Part shown: one piece after another, positions 43,297 to 55,061 of the stretch | How the letters are laid out: every line of letters begins with the position of its first letter | How positions within the stretch are numbered: the stretch's first letter is position 1 | Assembly (NCBI RefSeq): GCF_014898055.3 | Contig: NW_023601212.1 | Coordinates: 48,534,329 to 48,598,328, forward strand | DNA: 64,000 bases | Source of the DNA: Talpa occidentalis | Taxonomy: Eukaryota; Chordata; Mammalia; Eulipotyphla; Talpidae | Direction: 5' to 3' | The notes under the pieces: generated by a model | The model's input: only the letters and a program-made list of their open reading frames with translations | What the model was told of the DNA's origin: nothing | Database searches by the model: none | Position numbers and translations under genes: made by a program

Positions 43297-45774
43297 TAGC
43301 TGTGGAAAGGTGTTAGTTGTGTTTAGGAAGTGTCAGAGTTAGGGCTGTGAATGACAGTAAAACGAAGGAAACATCCAGGCATTTTCCAAATGAATCCAGC
43401 CCTGCACCTGTGTCTCTATTATCTTGATCTGGGGGGTTCGATATTAAGACACAGAGATGTGAGGGAAGATTGGTGTCCTGCTCTCCTTATGGGCACTTCT
43501 ATGTGCTTTGCCTGGGGCCTCCCACCAGTGCCCACAGCTCTGACTGAGACTCCCAAGGCTTCACCACTTCCTCAGCCAGGGCAGTGAGCTCCTCTGCCAG
43601 GTTATCATTCCCATGAAAGCAGCATCCCCCAAGGAGCACTTGGCACCCCTGGGTGGGTGATCCCCTGTCTCTTCTGAAAAGCTCTTGGGGTTCCCTCTGG
43701 GCTGCAGATACCACTGCCCCAGCAGTGACTCCTCACGAACCCCCTGTTTCCAGTGTGTGTTGGCTGCACCTCAAAATCGTGACTGTCTCCAGAAGAACTT
43801 CCCGAAGAAACTACCCACACTCGCAGCTGGTCTGAGGTACCTGCAAAGGACACAGCCACTCCTGACTCCTGGGTGATGGGCACTGTCCCGTGGCCCCAGG
43901 AGGAGCGAGAAGCCATCATTTAAAATGCACAAGTTCTTTGTAGAGCTCTGAAATCTCAATCAGTGTCAACATCTATTTGTCCCACTTGTGTGTGTGATTA
44001 AAGATCACGCAACCAGGTTGTGGAATGACAGATAATCTTGAAAGCCTGACAACTTGCCACCCAAGTGGCTTGTCCCAGCAGCAGGAGATTGTTTATTGTA
44101 GCGTAGTCATTGTCATCATCACTTGAGTCTAGATAAGATGTCCTCTCCTTGTGATTTCCTCTCTGACTCCTATTTGATCCAGGAGATTCTCCTCGTTACC
44201 CCACCCCCCACATTCCCAGTCCTTCCTGGCCCTTGTCCCCTGTCCTGACCCCACCTCCTAGAAACCCCTTCTCCTAGCGCCCCCTTCAGGCCTGCTCGGT
44301 GCCCCCTCCCCCTAGGGACCTGGGGTGGAGGTGCAGGGGTGGCTCCTGGGGCTCATCCTGCTTTGGCCCCTGTCACCCCCTCACCAGCCTGATGCACAAA
44401 GACGCACTGCGGTTCCTTCATCTCTCCTGGGGTACTGTGCATTGTGGTCTCAGTAGCTGCTTTTTCAGAGGGACTCTCAGGGAAATTTGATTCTTGTCCT
44501 GATCGAGGATGTCAGTCTGGGTTCTGGCCTGCATGTCCCCTGCCGTGCACGTCATCTTCTGCGTCACTGGCCTGCTTGGAGCAAATGGCAGGGTTGAAAT
44601 AATAACAGTAACATCACAGCTTCCAAAATGAAGGACGGTGACAGCTTGTTCTAAATGTCACTGAGTTGCAGTCTTGGAGGGGGCGTGTGAGGATGTACAT
44701 AGACCTCCAAATAGCTTTTGATTAACATGTGAGATAAGATAAAGGGACCAACGTCAGTGTCATGGAGGTGTGGGTCATTTCTCTTTCTTCCCCCTTATCA
44801 TGAACACACTGGACATCTGGAAGGAGAATGAACCATCACACATACCCAGGAGCTTCACCCACCTGTGCATGTGAACGTGGGCAGTTGGGGTCTTGGAGGA
44901 GCAGCAGATCCAGGGCTGGGGGAGCCCACCCAAACCAACACCACACTCTGGAGAGAGTTTCAGAGTTTCAGACTGGAGAGCTTCAGACTCCGAGCCACTG
45001 GAGATACGGAATTTGAGGAGGTCAGCCTTCCTGGTGGAGGAGCCCACACGCCTTCAGAGTGGGATGGAGAGGGACGAGGGGCCAGAGGAGAGGGAGGAAG
45101 TGGCAGGGCAGCCCCTCCCCAGTGCAGCAGCACCAGGGTATGGGGGTGGGGGGGCAGGTGAGCTTCCACGGAGGGGGAAGTGGTGTGACACCCCCTGGGG
45201 CTGGATGTGAAAGTGCTAAGCGATGCCTGGTGCCCCCAGTGTGGGTTCTGCTGCATCTGTGCCTCAGGGGACCCTCAGTACTTTACATGTGACATCATTT
45301 GTAACTGGGTGAATTTAGGCCCTTGGGTGGACACAGTTCTGGATGACAGGAGGGGAAGCAGGAGGGTATAACCATCAACCTGGGTGACTGCGTCCCATCT
45401 TGCCAGCTCCAGGCTGCAGGAGCCTGGGGCAGCACAGCGCTGAAGCCAGGTTTCCACAGAACCATGACCCCTCGTGTGCAGGCCCCACAGCAGGCCCTGG
45501 TGAGGAAGACCCTCGGTAGGGACATTTCGTTCTATATAATTTACTTTCTAGAACTAAAACAAGGCCTGGGACATGTTTAATCAATGAATGAATGAATGAG
45601 ACAACAGAAGGGGTTCAGATCCACAGATTTTTCTTGCAATTTTACTACAGCAATGCTTACTCAATGGTGGGTCCTGTTTTCCTTGAGCTTCTGAGAAATG
45701 CTGTCCCTAACATTCTAGATACCCCACATCCAGGTGCACACACACAACAGTGCTGCAGACATGGGTCTGTTCAC
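43297..45774. other. non-coding, nothing recognised
   Basis: Moderately GC-rich sequence up to the right arm. ORFs overlap on both strands without domain content. No SINE or L1 was recognised. Confidence 0.45.
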
Positions 45775-45794
45775 CCTATTCGACAGCATCTCTC

Positions 45795-46232
45795 TCAAAC
45801 CTTTGGTCTTAAAAAGCCCCGGTTCCTGAGGTCAGTACCTGAGTCTGCAAAATGCTTTTGGCAAATACTGCCTGAGAAGTGGACTCCACTCTGCAAATGC
45901 TCTAAGACAGGAGAACAAAGGAAGCCTTCTGATGCATTCTGGAGAAAGGACAGACAGGCCAAGAGCCCAACCAGAGCCACAACCATGTGCCCCCTGTACT
46001 GCACCAGTACCTGCATGATGGGCTGCAGCCCCACACCCCCTGCTAAGTTGGGGACCTGACAGTCGGGGGACAGGTGAACACACCACAGCCTTCTCTGGTG
46101 TCCAAACAGAAACTTCTCTTCACCAGGCCTCCTGGTGGTGGTGAAGAGATGGCAATGGCTATCTGACAAAACAGAGTTGGTCAGCGTAGGATTACTGGCC
46201 ATTATTTCAGTCACCCGCCCTCTCTGAAGCAA
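45795..46232 (-). pseudogene. OXNAD1-like oxidoreductase fragment, right arm
   Basis: A 145-codon open minus frame. It contains LQRGRVTEIMASNPTLTNSV, then PGEEKFLFGHQ, then NLAGGVGLQPIMQVL, and further on LQNASEGFLCSPVLEHL, in the order found in OXNAD1-type proteins (LLEQERVIELA, GGEFFFDPQ, LIAGGVGINPLLSIL, SAKNTSELLFKKNILDL). The GGVG nucleotide-binding loop is intact here but not in the left copy. An acceptor-like TTTTGCTTCAG lies just upstream. No N-terminal FAD domain or C-terminal CGPPPM was seen, so a fragment. Confidence 0.42.
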
Positions 46233-46685
46233 AACTTAGAGAAAATATTAGCCTGGGACACGGGGTAAACCACAAGAGCAGCTCCCTCTAGGTTTGCCTT
46301 AGGACCCTGACCTCTAAGTGTCACCAGGCACACTGGGGGCATTTTCAAAGTAAGCTGTCATGTTCCAGGCGGGGGTGCTGGAGACCCTGTCTGTGCACGC
46401 TGAATCCCACATTCTACACTGACTGGAAATTATTTCTTTTGAATTAAGAAGGTAAGAAAGAATTTTAAATGGTAAAGGGGGGACAATTTTTTATTGACCC
46501 GGTATTCAGCGAGGTAAACACAATTGTTACTTAGCGTATGTAGAGTTGTCATCTAGACACTGTTTAAAGGTTTTAAGTTATGCAAATACGTAATTGGACT
46601 CAACACACAGAAAATGTAAGATTTCCGCGTTCGCCTGCTCCTGCCCTTGAGACCCGCCCCAGAGACCCTGTCTGGGCGGAGCCCC

Positions 46686-46703
46686 CGCAGCGCCCCCTGC
46701 TGA
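46686..46703 (-). promoter_or_regulatory. CTCF-like motif 2, right arm
   Basis: Reverse complement of the left-arm motif at 15345-15362. Confidence 0.6.
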
Positions 46704-46735
46704 GCGCGGCCGGGAGAGGCAGTGATTCTCAGCAC

Positions 46736-46756
46736 GGACAGCAGGGGGCGCGCGAC
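46736..46756 (+). promoter_or_regulatory. CTCF-like motif 1, right arm
   Basis: GGACAGCAGGGGGCGCGCG, the mirror of 15294-15312, opposed to the motif at 46686. Confidence 0.5.
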
Positions 46757-46777
46757 CGGCACGCACCGGGGTGACAG

Positions 46778-47086
46778 GTGCTCCCCGCGGGCGGTAACCG
46801 CCCCAGAGCCCGCAGCCGGGTCCTTCTGGCCCGGGGGCCGCGGGGCGGGGAGCGCCGGCACAGCCCAGGGCCCCGGAGCGGCTTCCACGCGGGGAGCCTC
46901 GGCTGCTCTCAGGTGGGTTTAGCCCCCGAGGGACGGCTGTGGCGGCTCAGCGCGAGCAAGAAGCGCCCTGAGGAGGCGAGCGCCGAGGTGCGAGCTCTGT
47001 GGGGCGCAGGGACTCTGGTCCGTGAGCACCGCAGACCCTGCATTTGGGCTTGGCTCCCGCTGATTGGCTTTTCTGATGGTATTTGA
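46778..47086 (+). CDS. 102-codon CpG-island ORF, right-arm copy
   Basis: The same predicted protein as 14962-15270 (minus), starting MLPAGGNRPRARSR and ending LIGFSDGI. It has no domain I know. The preserved sequence may reflect recent arm homogenisation and not selection on protein. A first non-coding exon is the main alternative. Confidence 0.25.
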   Translation: MLPAGGNRPRARSRVLLARGPRGGERRHSPGPRSGFHAGSLGCSQVGLAPEGRLWRLSASKKRPEEASAEVRALWGAGTLVREHRRPCIWAWLPLIGFSDGI

Positions 47087-47696
47087 ACAAGGCTTAGTTT
47101 ACAAAAACCCATTCATTGAGCAGTCGGGAAGTCCGTGCCATAGACATCGTGGTATTAATACTTCTTTTTTACCGGTTTCAGATTGTGTCTTGGGAGAAAT
47201 CAGGATACATTCAGAGAAGCTGAGACATTAGCTATCAGGACCTTCTATGAATGCCCTGGAACCCACTTGCTGAGCCAGATGAGACCTTGAGGTAAAATAA
47301 CTTGCAGTTTGTATTTTTAATTAAATTTTAGTTAAAATTAGTTGTTTCCATCAACATTGAAGCAGGTGAAAATACTGAAACCCTTATAAATAGGTGTAAT
47401 AAAACTTGTTTTTGTGTTAAATATTTATATAAAATTTCAGGCTTTTTTTTACTTTGCAGTTTTCAAAGAAAGCAAACTCATCATTTATTTGAAAAATATA
47501 CTTGGTAGCAATACAAGCTCTCAGATACAGAGAACAGACTGGAGGTGACCAGGAGAAAAGGGGTGGGAGATGAGAGAATTTGGTAAAAGGAGGTCAGTTG
47601 TAAGGGGTGGATCAAACTAAGGTTTTGATGGGGATCAGGATTTTGTGCAGGCAGATCTCCAGTGACAATGCTGAACATCTGTAATGCAATAAGCAA

Positions 47697-48370
47697 ATGT
47701 GGCTTCGAGAAAAATGTGACAAACACTTGCAACAAACTGAAGAAATGCTGGAACAATTGCCGCAAACAGAGCTCACCCTCCAACAGAGGGCTATTAGGAG
47801 AAGGCTCCAGACAAGTGCACAGAGGCAGGTGAGATGGAAAGGGCCATGGTGGCACAGCTCAGGGAATTGGCCTACTTGAAACAGAAATGGGAAATATTGC
47901 CAAAGTATTGCATGAGGAATACAAGAGGCAGAAAGAATGCTGCAAGGAGCCAGGATGCAGAAACCCCCACTGAGAGTTGGGACCTGGTACAGCTTCCATT
48001 AGAAATGCAGCTCACTATTGTGAAGGTCATCTGGCAGGGCAAGATCAATATATGTGTAAGAGCACCTCCTCTTTCCAAGGTCCCCCTCCATGCCCTTTCC
48101 CATGGGCTGCTCTTTGTTACCATTCATGGACTTTGGGCCATGTCCACCTCTTCCATCCTGGAGGCCCTTGGCAAGTCAGTCACCACCCCGACCTCCACCA
48201 TTTACACAATCAGCTTGAAATTTGGGGAGCATGGGCTCTGAGCCCTGACACAGGCTGTGGCATGTTATACATTCAGAGAATGTGGGATCTGATTTCAGTC
48301 CGCATGTTTTACCTGCCCAATTCTGCCTCCTTGCTTTTGTCCTCCCCTCAGAGTGTCAACCCTAATAAAT
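47697..48370 (+). pseudogene. intronless MIA3-like fragment (second coiled coil), retrocopy-like
   Basis: One frame reads KHLQQTEEMLEQL, then LQQRAIRRRLQTSAQR, then a shifted frame RELAYLKQ, and a third EMGNIAKVLHEEYKRQKE, then GPGTASIRN. These follow the order of MIA2/MIA3 (DLEEELE, KKAHDNWLAARNAER, REAANLRHK, TQKMAMLQEE, GSGTATMMN). In the central copy the equivalent stretch is split by introns at 37692, 37830 and 37980; here it is continuous. AATAAA occurs at 48363. Frameshifts and a stop show it is dead. Flanking target duplications were not identified. Confidence 0.45.
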
Positions 48371-49010
48371 CCTTGCCAGTTCTAAATAAGAAAATGTACT
48401 CCTCTGAGCGGATGTGTGTGTCCCTCCCTGCATGTCACAGCTGTAACATACATTCCTTAGTCTGAAGGACTCCCATGATGGCCAGCCAACAATTGGTGTG
48501 GTATCTTCTGTTTTGGTTGTTCTAGAAGCACTCTGAGCACCTGTGTTTACCACCTGGTAAGCAAAGGCCTGCCCAGTGTCAGCATCTCTTCCTGTCAGGA
48601 CCCATTTGTAGCTCCAGGCCTCCAGTGCTGGTCTGACTCCAGCGCTGGTCAGCCTCCCTACCAGAAGGCCGATGCTTGGCCATCCCTGCTCTCCATCTCC
48701 TTTACTGACAGGAAGCCCTCACTGGTGCACTGTACCTCAGAGGGTGTGACCTCGGAGGGCTAGCGTCAGCCGTCTCTGTATGGCCACTCTGTATGGACGG
48801 GGTGCAAACCTTAAGCAAGCATGTGGGACTGGGACTATCTGCTTGTTGACCTGGCCAGCTTCCAAACCTGGAAGGGAGTTCTGCTGGGCATCCACATGTC
48901 CTGCTTGGATGCACCCTCCAAGCTCCCATAGGGCGTTTTCACATTTTGGAATTATAATTATTTTATGCATATTTATATATATGGATATAGATTAATGAGT
49001 TCTAGAAAGA
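48371..49010. other. non-coding, nothing recognised
   Basis: Sequence between the retrocopy-like fragment and the SINE at 49011, with no exon or repeat recognised. Confidence 0.45.
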
Positions 49011-49279
49011 TTTTTTTTTAAAGAATTATTTATTTATTTATATGAGCACTGGGTACAGTCAGAAGCGTGGGAGGGTGAGAGAATTCACCAGAGCCAGAGC
49101 GGGGAACAGAACAGGCAGACCAACAAAATACACTGCTGAGGGGAGCATCGGGAGTGGCAGGAGAGGCCTGTCGCGCCATGTGGGACACTTGCCAGTGGCC
49201 AGGGATTGAACCGGCACTGCAGAGGCTGCAGGCAGCTTCGCAGCCCAGTGCTCAACCACTGCGCCACCAGGGGAGGCCC
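49011..49279 (-). mobile_element. tRNA-derived SINE (young subfamily)
   Basis: AGAAAGAT occurs on both sides (about 49003 and 49285). Body GGTACAGTCAGAAGCGTGGG; head CCACCAGGGGAGGCCC. Confidence 0.9.
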
Positions 49280-50075
49280 TCAAGAAAGATCTTCATCAAA
49301 CAAAGTGAGAACCAGCGGCTCCCTGATGAAGAACTCAAATTTCAAGTAAAGCTCTCTCTGCCTGCCTGGATTCCATTCTAAAACCAGAAGTGCTGCAATG
49401 AGCAATGACTAGTGATTCAATGTGCTCTTCTGAAGAACTTCAATAAAATTCAGAGAAGGAATGAAGACATGAGAAACATCCTATGATGTACGCATGCTAC
49501 ATTCCAAAGTCAGAGAAATAAAAATGTCCAAAATCAGGACTGGGTAAGAGTTTGGCTTCAGTTTCACTATAATGTGCTTTTGAGGACTTAGACTCTGGGA
49601 GAATCGGGGCGCAGCCTCTCCTGCGGGTCCCACAGTGGAGTGTGGAGTCTGGGAGCTGAGCAGGTGCTGAACGTTGGTCTGTACTTTCCAGCACTAATGC
49701 CCTGAGGACACTCAGTTCAGAGACCAGGAAGGATGTTTCATTTTCCCAACATGACTAATGTTCCTGCAGTGCCGCCTTCTGCCATGAGAAACACCCAGTG
49801 CACATAGGAGAGGTGAAGTTGTAGCTGTGTTAGACACCGCCCCCCCCCTCCCCTGCTGCTGCACAGAGGGTTAGGGGTGTGCACTGGGGTGGTTTTATAG
49901 GAAGTGAAAGCCATTCTGAAGAGTCATTCTCCAGCTACTGAGCTACTGTTCACAGCCTCGCTTTCTGTTTGTCATGTAGTCATCTGTCCATCACAAGCTT
50001 ATCGGAAGGCTGCAGTGCTGCACTGCTGGGAACACGGACCCTGGGTTGTGTGCAGGGGGGGCCCTGCGGGGAGCT

Positions 50076-50119
<44 letters not shown>
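50076..50119 (+). repeat. (TG)n microsatellite
   Basis: About 21 TG units at a spot where modules A and C have only TGTGTGTAAG. It expanded in module D only. Confidence 0.95.
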
Positions 50120-50122
<3 letters not shown>

Positions 50123-50504
50123 AAAGACAGGCTGGTCCCACTCAGGTCTGCTTAGGCAGACAAGGTTTGCAGCCAGCACAGTTCAGGTGACCGGGAAGCT
50201 TCAGTCTGTGGTGGGCTCACTTTCCCCCCTGTGCTGGGATGGTCTGCATGGGATCCTTTCCTCCTGGCAGTGTACAGTTGGGGCATGCCCCCACACTCCT
50301 TGGTGCCTGTACAACTGCACCTCACCCTCTGCAGCCCCTGACTCCTATTCTCACCCGCACTTGGGATGGCTCCATGTTTGTTTTTCTGTTTTATATTATT
50401 GACCAGCCTTAAACATTTATGTGTTTGATTTTTTCATTCCAAGTTCATTCACCTTTTGTGCAATCATTACTTCTTTAGTTTCATTCCTCATCTCTGTCTT
50501 ACAG

Positions 50505-50571
50505 GATGCAAGTGCTGAATGCACAGACTCAGAACTAAGAGCCATGAGGTCCTGGAGGCGGTATATGGAAG
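50505..50571 (+). pseudogene. first-coiled-coil exon 1, copy D
   Basis: Acceptor GTCTTACAG, donor GGAAG|GTGTGTC, 67 bases in frame reading DASAECTDSELRAMRSWRR then YMEG. One codon longer than copies B and C. No stop. Confidence 0.5.
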
Positions 50572-50712
50572 GTGTGTCATTGTGAAATGGAAACCACCAA
50601 GTGTGTAAGAGCATTTTGCATTGGGGAGGGAAAGGATGGCTTCCTGCCATCAGGCTTCTCTGTTTTGTCCTCCCCAGTCCCTGTGCTCACACACCAGGAA
50701 TTTACCCTTTGC

Positions 50713-50811
50713 ATAATTGACAAAGAAGTTAAGATCATAACATGCTGAAGAAGAAAGTAAACATGCTTTATGAATGCTATGGACAATGAGGAATGGAAGC
50801 AGAAGAGTAAT
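50713..50811 (+). pseudogene. first-coiled-coil exon 2, copy D (acceptor lost)
   Basis: TTTGCATAATTGACAAAG replaces the TTTGCAG|AAATGACAAAG of copies B and C, so the AG is gone, as in copy A. The 3' part reads FMNAMDNEEWKQK, like LINAMKDE of the extra module B copy. Confidence 0.5.
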
Positions 50812-53027
50812 ATGTTTTGTGCGAAGGTTACAAATACTGCTGTTGGCATGTATGTTCAGAACCACAAAGTCTTATCTCAGGGCTGTGCCCCATGCAGCCA
50901 TCCCTTTAATAGGCTGGGATTCAATGGCCCTCCCAGCTGACCATGTGACCTGGCCATTGGCCACTACCCAAGAGTCATTAAAAACTCAAACATGGTGTCT
51001 TTTATCATTGTTCAATTCTATCACTGCTGGGAAAACAGTGGGCAACTCAGCTGAAGGTGTGGATTTGTTTTTATTTTCTTCCACTAGAGTGGGGGCCTTC
51101 CAAACAAGGTGGTGCCCATCCATCTCAAGTGCTGGTCATGTTCCAATCAGGCTGTTCATTTACAATCCTTAATAGAGTCAAAGCCTTAAATGGCACTGGT
51201 GAGAGCTTGAATCTGATTGGTCTAATTAAATTTTGGCACCTAATTCACAAGTGAAACCCTGGTTTGTTCCCAGACCCAACCAATGCTAAGGTTGGATGAT
51301 CTCATCAGCAGTGGTCTCAGGGGAGCTGCAGCTGGAGCTCACCCCAGTGACCCCAACCCAGAGGCTGCAAAACTTGGAGGTCACTGCCACTGTCAGAGTC
51401 TGCCACACTTGCCTGGGTCCTACCACAGTGCAACCCAGTCTGATGCCACAGGAGACCTGGTTGCTGGCCCACAGGCTGCACATGGCACATGCCACTGGTG
51501 CCCCTCTCTCTCTCTCTCCCCCTCTCTCTTTCTCTTTTCCTTGCACCGCCCACCCCCCCCTCCCCATCAATGAAGTTGAGTCATGGACTGCACTGTCAGA
51601 GCCCATAAGACTGGCCTGGGGGCTACCACTGTACAAGCTAGACTGATGCTGCCAGGCTTGGGGGCTGGTCCACAAACCCAGCCACTGAGGTGCTAGGGTC
51701 AGACATCAATCATGGCCACCCAGGCTGGTTTCAGCAAAGTTGATCAGGTCTCCTGGCTGAGGCTGGGAGTCATGGGGATCCTGTTTCACTTGCAAAGAAT
51801 ATTTGTCTCTACCAGCCCTCTAGCTTGGATTATACATAGTGGCTGTTCAGGCTGTCTCATTGTGTCACATATAAAATATCCATTTAACACTGAAGGATGT
51901 ATTTACTTGCCTTCTGTTTTACGATGCTGGCTAGGGGAAATAGTCCCCACTCAAACACAATTTCCATGCCCATAACACATTCAAGAAAAATGAACGCTTC
52001 ACATCACAGTATTCCTGCTTCAGCATTCCAACTTTTACAATCTTATCAAACCTGACAGTTTTTCAGTCTCCAATTCCATTTGTAGCCCATGTCAGGGTTT
52101 CATCAATGCAGTTTGACACACAGTTCACGGAACTCCTGTATCAGGGATCCTGATGCGGCTCTTTTCCATTCCTCCCGTGTTACTGCTCAAGTGCCAAAAG
52201 CCTTTGATCTGCGGCAGGGGTAGAACCTGGGGAGCCAGGACCCTTTGTTAATCTTTAACCTGACCTCAACCCCGGGCAGCTTCTGATCAGGTTTCTCAGA
52301 GCAATCTCCACTTTCCAATATTTTAAATTCCTCCAAAGAAAAGTAGCTTTGTTAGGAGGCCTTTCATGTTGTAGAACCCACAGGGCATCCCGTTAGCCCT
52401 CTCAACCACAAGCGGTGTTGTAATGAAAGCAGTGTTTAACACAGTCAAACGACTTTTCATTCATTCCATTTCTGGATAACCATCCCTGCTGGCATGGGTC
52501 ATTTGACATCTCACTCCCCTTTGTTTTTTTCTGAATTTAATAATTGCTTTCCCTTTTTCACCTTCTTGGGAAGAATCTTGTGACTCTAACTTCAGCCACA
52601 CTCCCCATGAGGGGAATTTGAAATTGCAACTGGATATGACTTTCTGAACTGTTGGTCTGCTTTCCAACAATCAAATTGCATTGGGATCCTCTTTTATCAC
52701 AACACTTACCCTGAGTAATGGGTATTTTCAGCCAGTGAACAGCACATTGTCATAAAACCAGTCCTGCTGATTATAATAAATTGATTTTTCCTTTTCTAAC
52801 CAGTCTGATTCTGCTTTGATTACTCATCCTGCCCAGTAAAATCCTAAATGGATATGGGATGGTGTCCTTGGAGCCAAGACAATAGCCTCAGGCAAGGCCC
52901 AGCAGCAGGGCCAGAGGTACTTGGCTCTGTTTCCTCTCATGGGCCTGGTGGAGAGGAGAGATCCATGTCAATGTACATCTTTTCCAGAAATGTTGGCATG
53001 ATCTAAGCTTGATGGCAATGAAAAATA

Positions 53028-53823
53028 ACACCAAAAAATTTTATTTTTTTATTTAAAAAAAAAAGTTCGCTATATTCTCCCATTTCCCTTTTTTTAGCAT
53101 ATTTTATTTTTTTTAATATATTTTTTGCATCATTGTTCATTTTTAAACAATGTTTGCTTCCCCCCTGCCCCAAGTGTAGTCCCCATGGATTTTTCTTCAC
53201 CAATGCATATGTGCACCATCACCACAGTCCCCTGTGCTCCTCCCTTCCTCCCTTTGCAGGATGTCTCTGATTTGTAATTGTCTCTTTGTTTTTGTTTTGT
53301 TGTCTTTTGTATTGTCATTTTTTTTAAACTGATGTCTTATCTGGTTTCCCTATATTCCTCCTGTAAGTGAAACCATCTGATATTTTTCTTTTTCCTTCTG
53401 AGCATAATTCCTTCTAGCTCCATCCATGTTGCTGTGAATGACATGAGTTTATCTTTTTTGATTGCTGAATAGTATTCCATTGTGTATATATATATATATA
53501 TATATCACATCTTCTTGATCCAGTCATCTATTTATTTTTGGCATTTGGGTTGTTTCCAGGTTTTACCTATTATAAATAGTGCTGCAATAAACATAGGGGC
53601 ACAGGTATTTTTTTGAATCAATGTTTTTGTGTCCTTTGGGTAGATCCCTAAGAGTGGAATTGCTGGGTCATATGGTAGCTCCATTTTTAGTAGTTGAGGA
53701 ACCTCCAGACAGCTTTCCATAGTGGTTGGACCAATTTGCACTCCCACCAGCGATGTAGGAGAGTTCCTTTTTCACCACATCCTCGCCAACATTTGTTGTT
53801 GCTAGTTTTTTTGATATGTGCCA
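53028..53823 (-). mobile_element. LINE-1 3' end, only in this duplicate
   Basis: Minus-oriented 3'UTR and ORF2 end (LLKMELPYDPAIPLLGIYPK at 53532-53747). The left duplicate near 11840 runs through without it. Contains a short (TA)n run at 53485-53503. Confidence 0.92.
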
Positions 53824-54769
53824 TTACATAGAACAAGTTTTTCCTGGATTTAAAGTTTCAAATTAGCCCTGAAGAGAATGGTGTGTTGAGGAAAGGGTTC
53901 CTGCCAAATTTTTCCTTAACTCTCTCTGATAAGATCCAGCTTATATGGCACTGGGACAGGTGAGGTGTCTCAGTTTAAAAAGAAAAAGGAAGAAGAATTC
54001 ACATTATGCAAGCCATTAGAAAGACAATGACTCATTTCCATAAATATAATTTTCTGACAGTGTGATAGATGTGATTTAATCTCAGGCAATGATTAGCTTT
54101 GTGACAGATGCAGTCAGTGTGAAAAGAAGGCAAGAACTTGAGGAGATAAAGCTCTATGACAAGAAAATACCTGATTGGGTGGGACAATGAGTGTCTGTGG
54201 GTTGCTCCAGGAAGGGAAGTTTCCAAGATTTCAGAGAGCAGATTCCACGATTCCTCATGATCCCTGGTGACAGGGCAGGGCTTACAGCAGTGAGGTTTCC
54301 CCCCAGCAGATCTCTTTGATGATGGGACAATTACAGCAGGTAACAAGAGTAGAACCCATCATTTCTTCCCTCAAAATGATGATGCCAACTTACATCTTGT
54401 TGGGTTCATACTGTTTTGTTTTTTAAATTTTTGAAAATAGTTCCTTTATCAAAAAGACATTTTTTGAGTCGTAAGAAACTAATCATTCAATTCTTCTCCC
54501 TTTATTCCTGAATAATCTGAGCATCCATGGGCTGAACCCACAGCTATCAGCAGCCAGTCTCTGAGCTCACACCACAGAGAGAGGAGTTAGGGACAAAGAA
54601 ACAACCTCACCTGAATGCTCCATCCTTTCTGAGGCCACCAGATATGGTCTCTGATGCACTGCAATATTCAAGACTAACATTTCTTTATCTATTGCTTTCA
54701 TGCTATTTGAAGATTTCCTATTCACTCATACACACATACAATTCTCAGGGATGAGATTTTTTTAAGATT

Positions 54770-55061
54770 TTTTAAAGATTTTTAAGATTTTTTTTTAAGA
54801 TTTATTTATTTATGCATCCAAGAGTGGGGGTACAGGCCAGAGTTGCAGGGGGATGAGAGGATTCACCAGAGACAGAGTGGGGAACAGAACAGGCAGACTG
54901 ACTGAAATACACTGCTGAGGGGAGCAGCAGGCGAGACAGGAGAGATCTGCTCTGCTATGTGTGTTAGCTCCCTTACCGGCCAGGGATTGAACTCGTGCTG
55001 CAGTGGCTGTGGACAGCTTCATAGTGCTGTGCTTAACCCCTTGCACCATGAGGGAGGCCCG
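54770..55061 (-). mobile_element. tRNA-derived SINE (older subfamily)
   Basis: Repeated TTTTTAAGATTT at the tail side, body GGTACAGGCCAGAGTTGCAG, head CCATGAGGGAGGCCC. Absent from the matching position near 12760 of the left duplicate. Confidence 0.88.

Larger units (their letters stand above)
46620..47050. promoter_or_regulatory. CpG-island-like core of the right arm
   Basis: Near-identical to 14990-15420 in reverse. The plus strand has the CTCTCAG|GTGGGTTT donor-like site at about 46916, so any transcript would run away from the central gene. Confidence 0.65.
45775..47690 (-). repeat. right arm of the inverted repeat
   Basis: Reverse complement of about 14170-16437. It lacks the head-only SINE and the L1 tail of the left arm and has about 30 bases (ATTGACCCGGTATTCAGCG) near 46490-46520 missing from the left. 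Confidence 0.93.
49300..50845 (+). repeat. module D: repeated intron/exon block
   Basis: Fourth copy of the module, sharing with module A the GCCCCCCCCTCCCCTGCTGC stretch (49839) and the lost acceptor of exon 2. Leads into the 50850-55500 duplicate. Confidence 0.88.
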
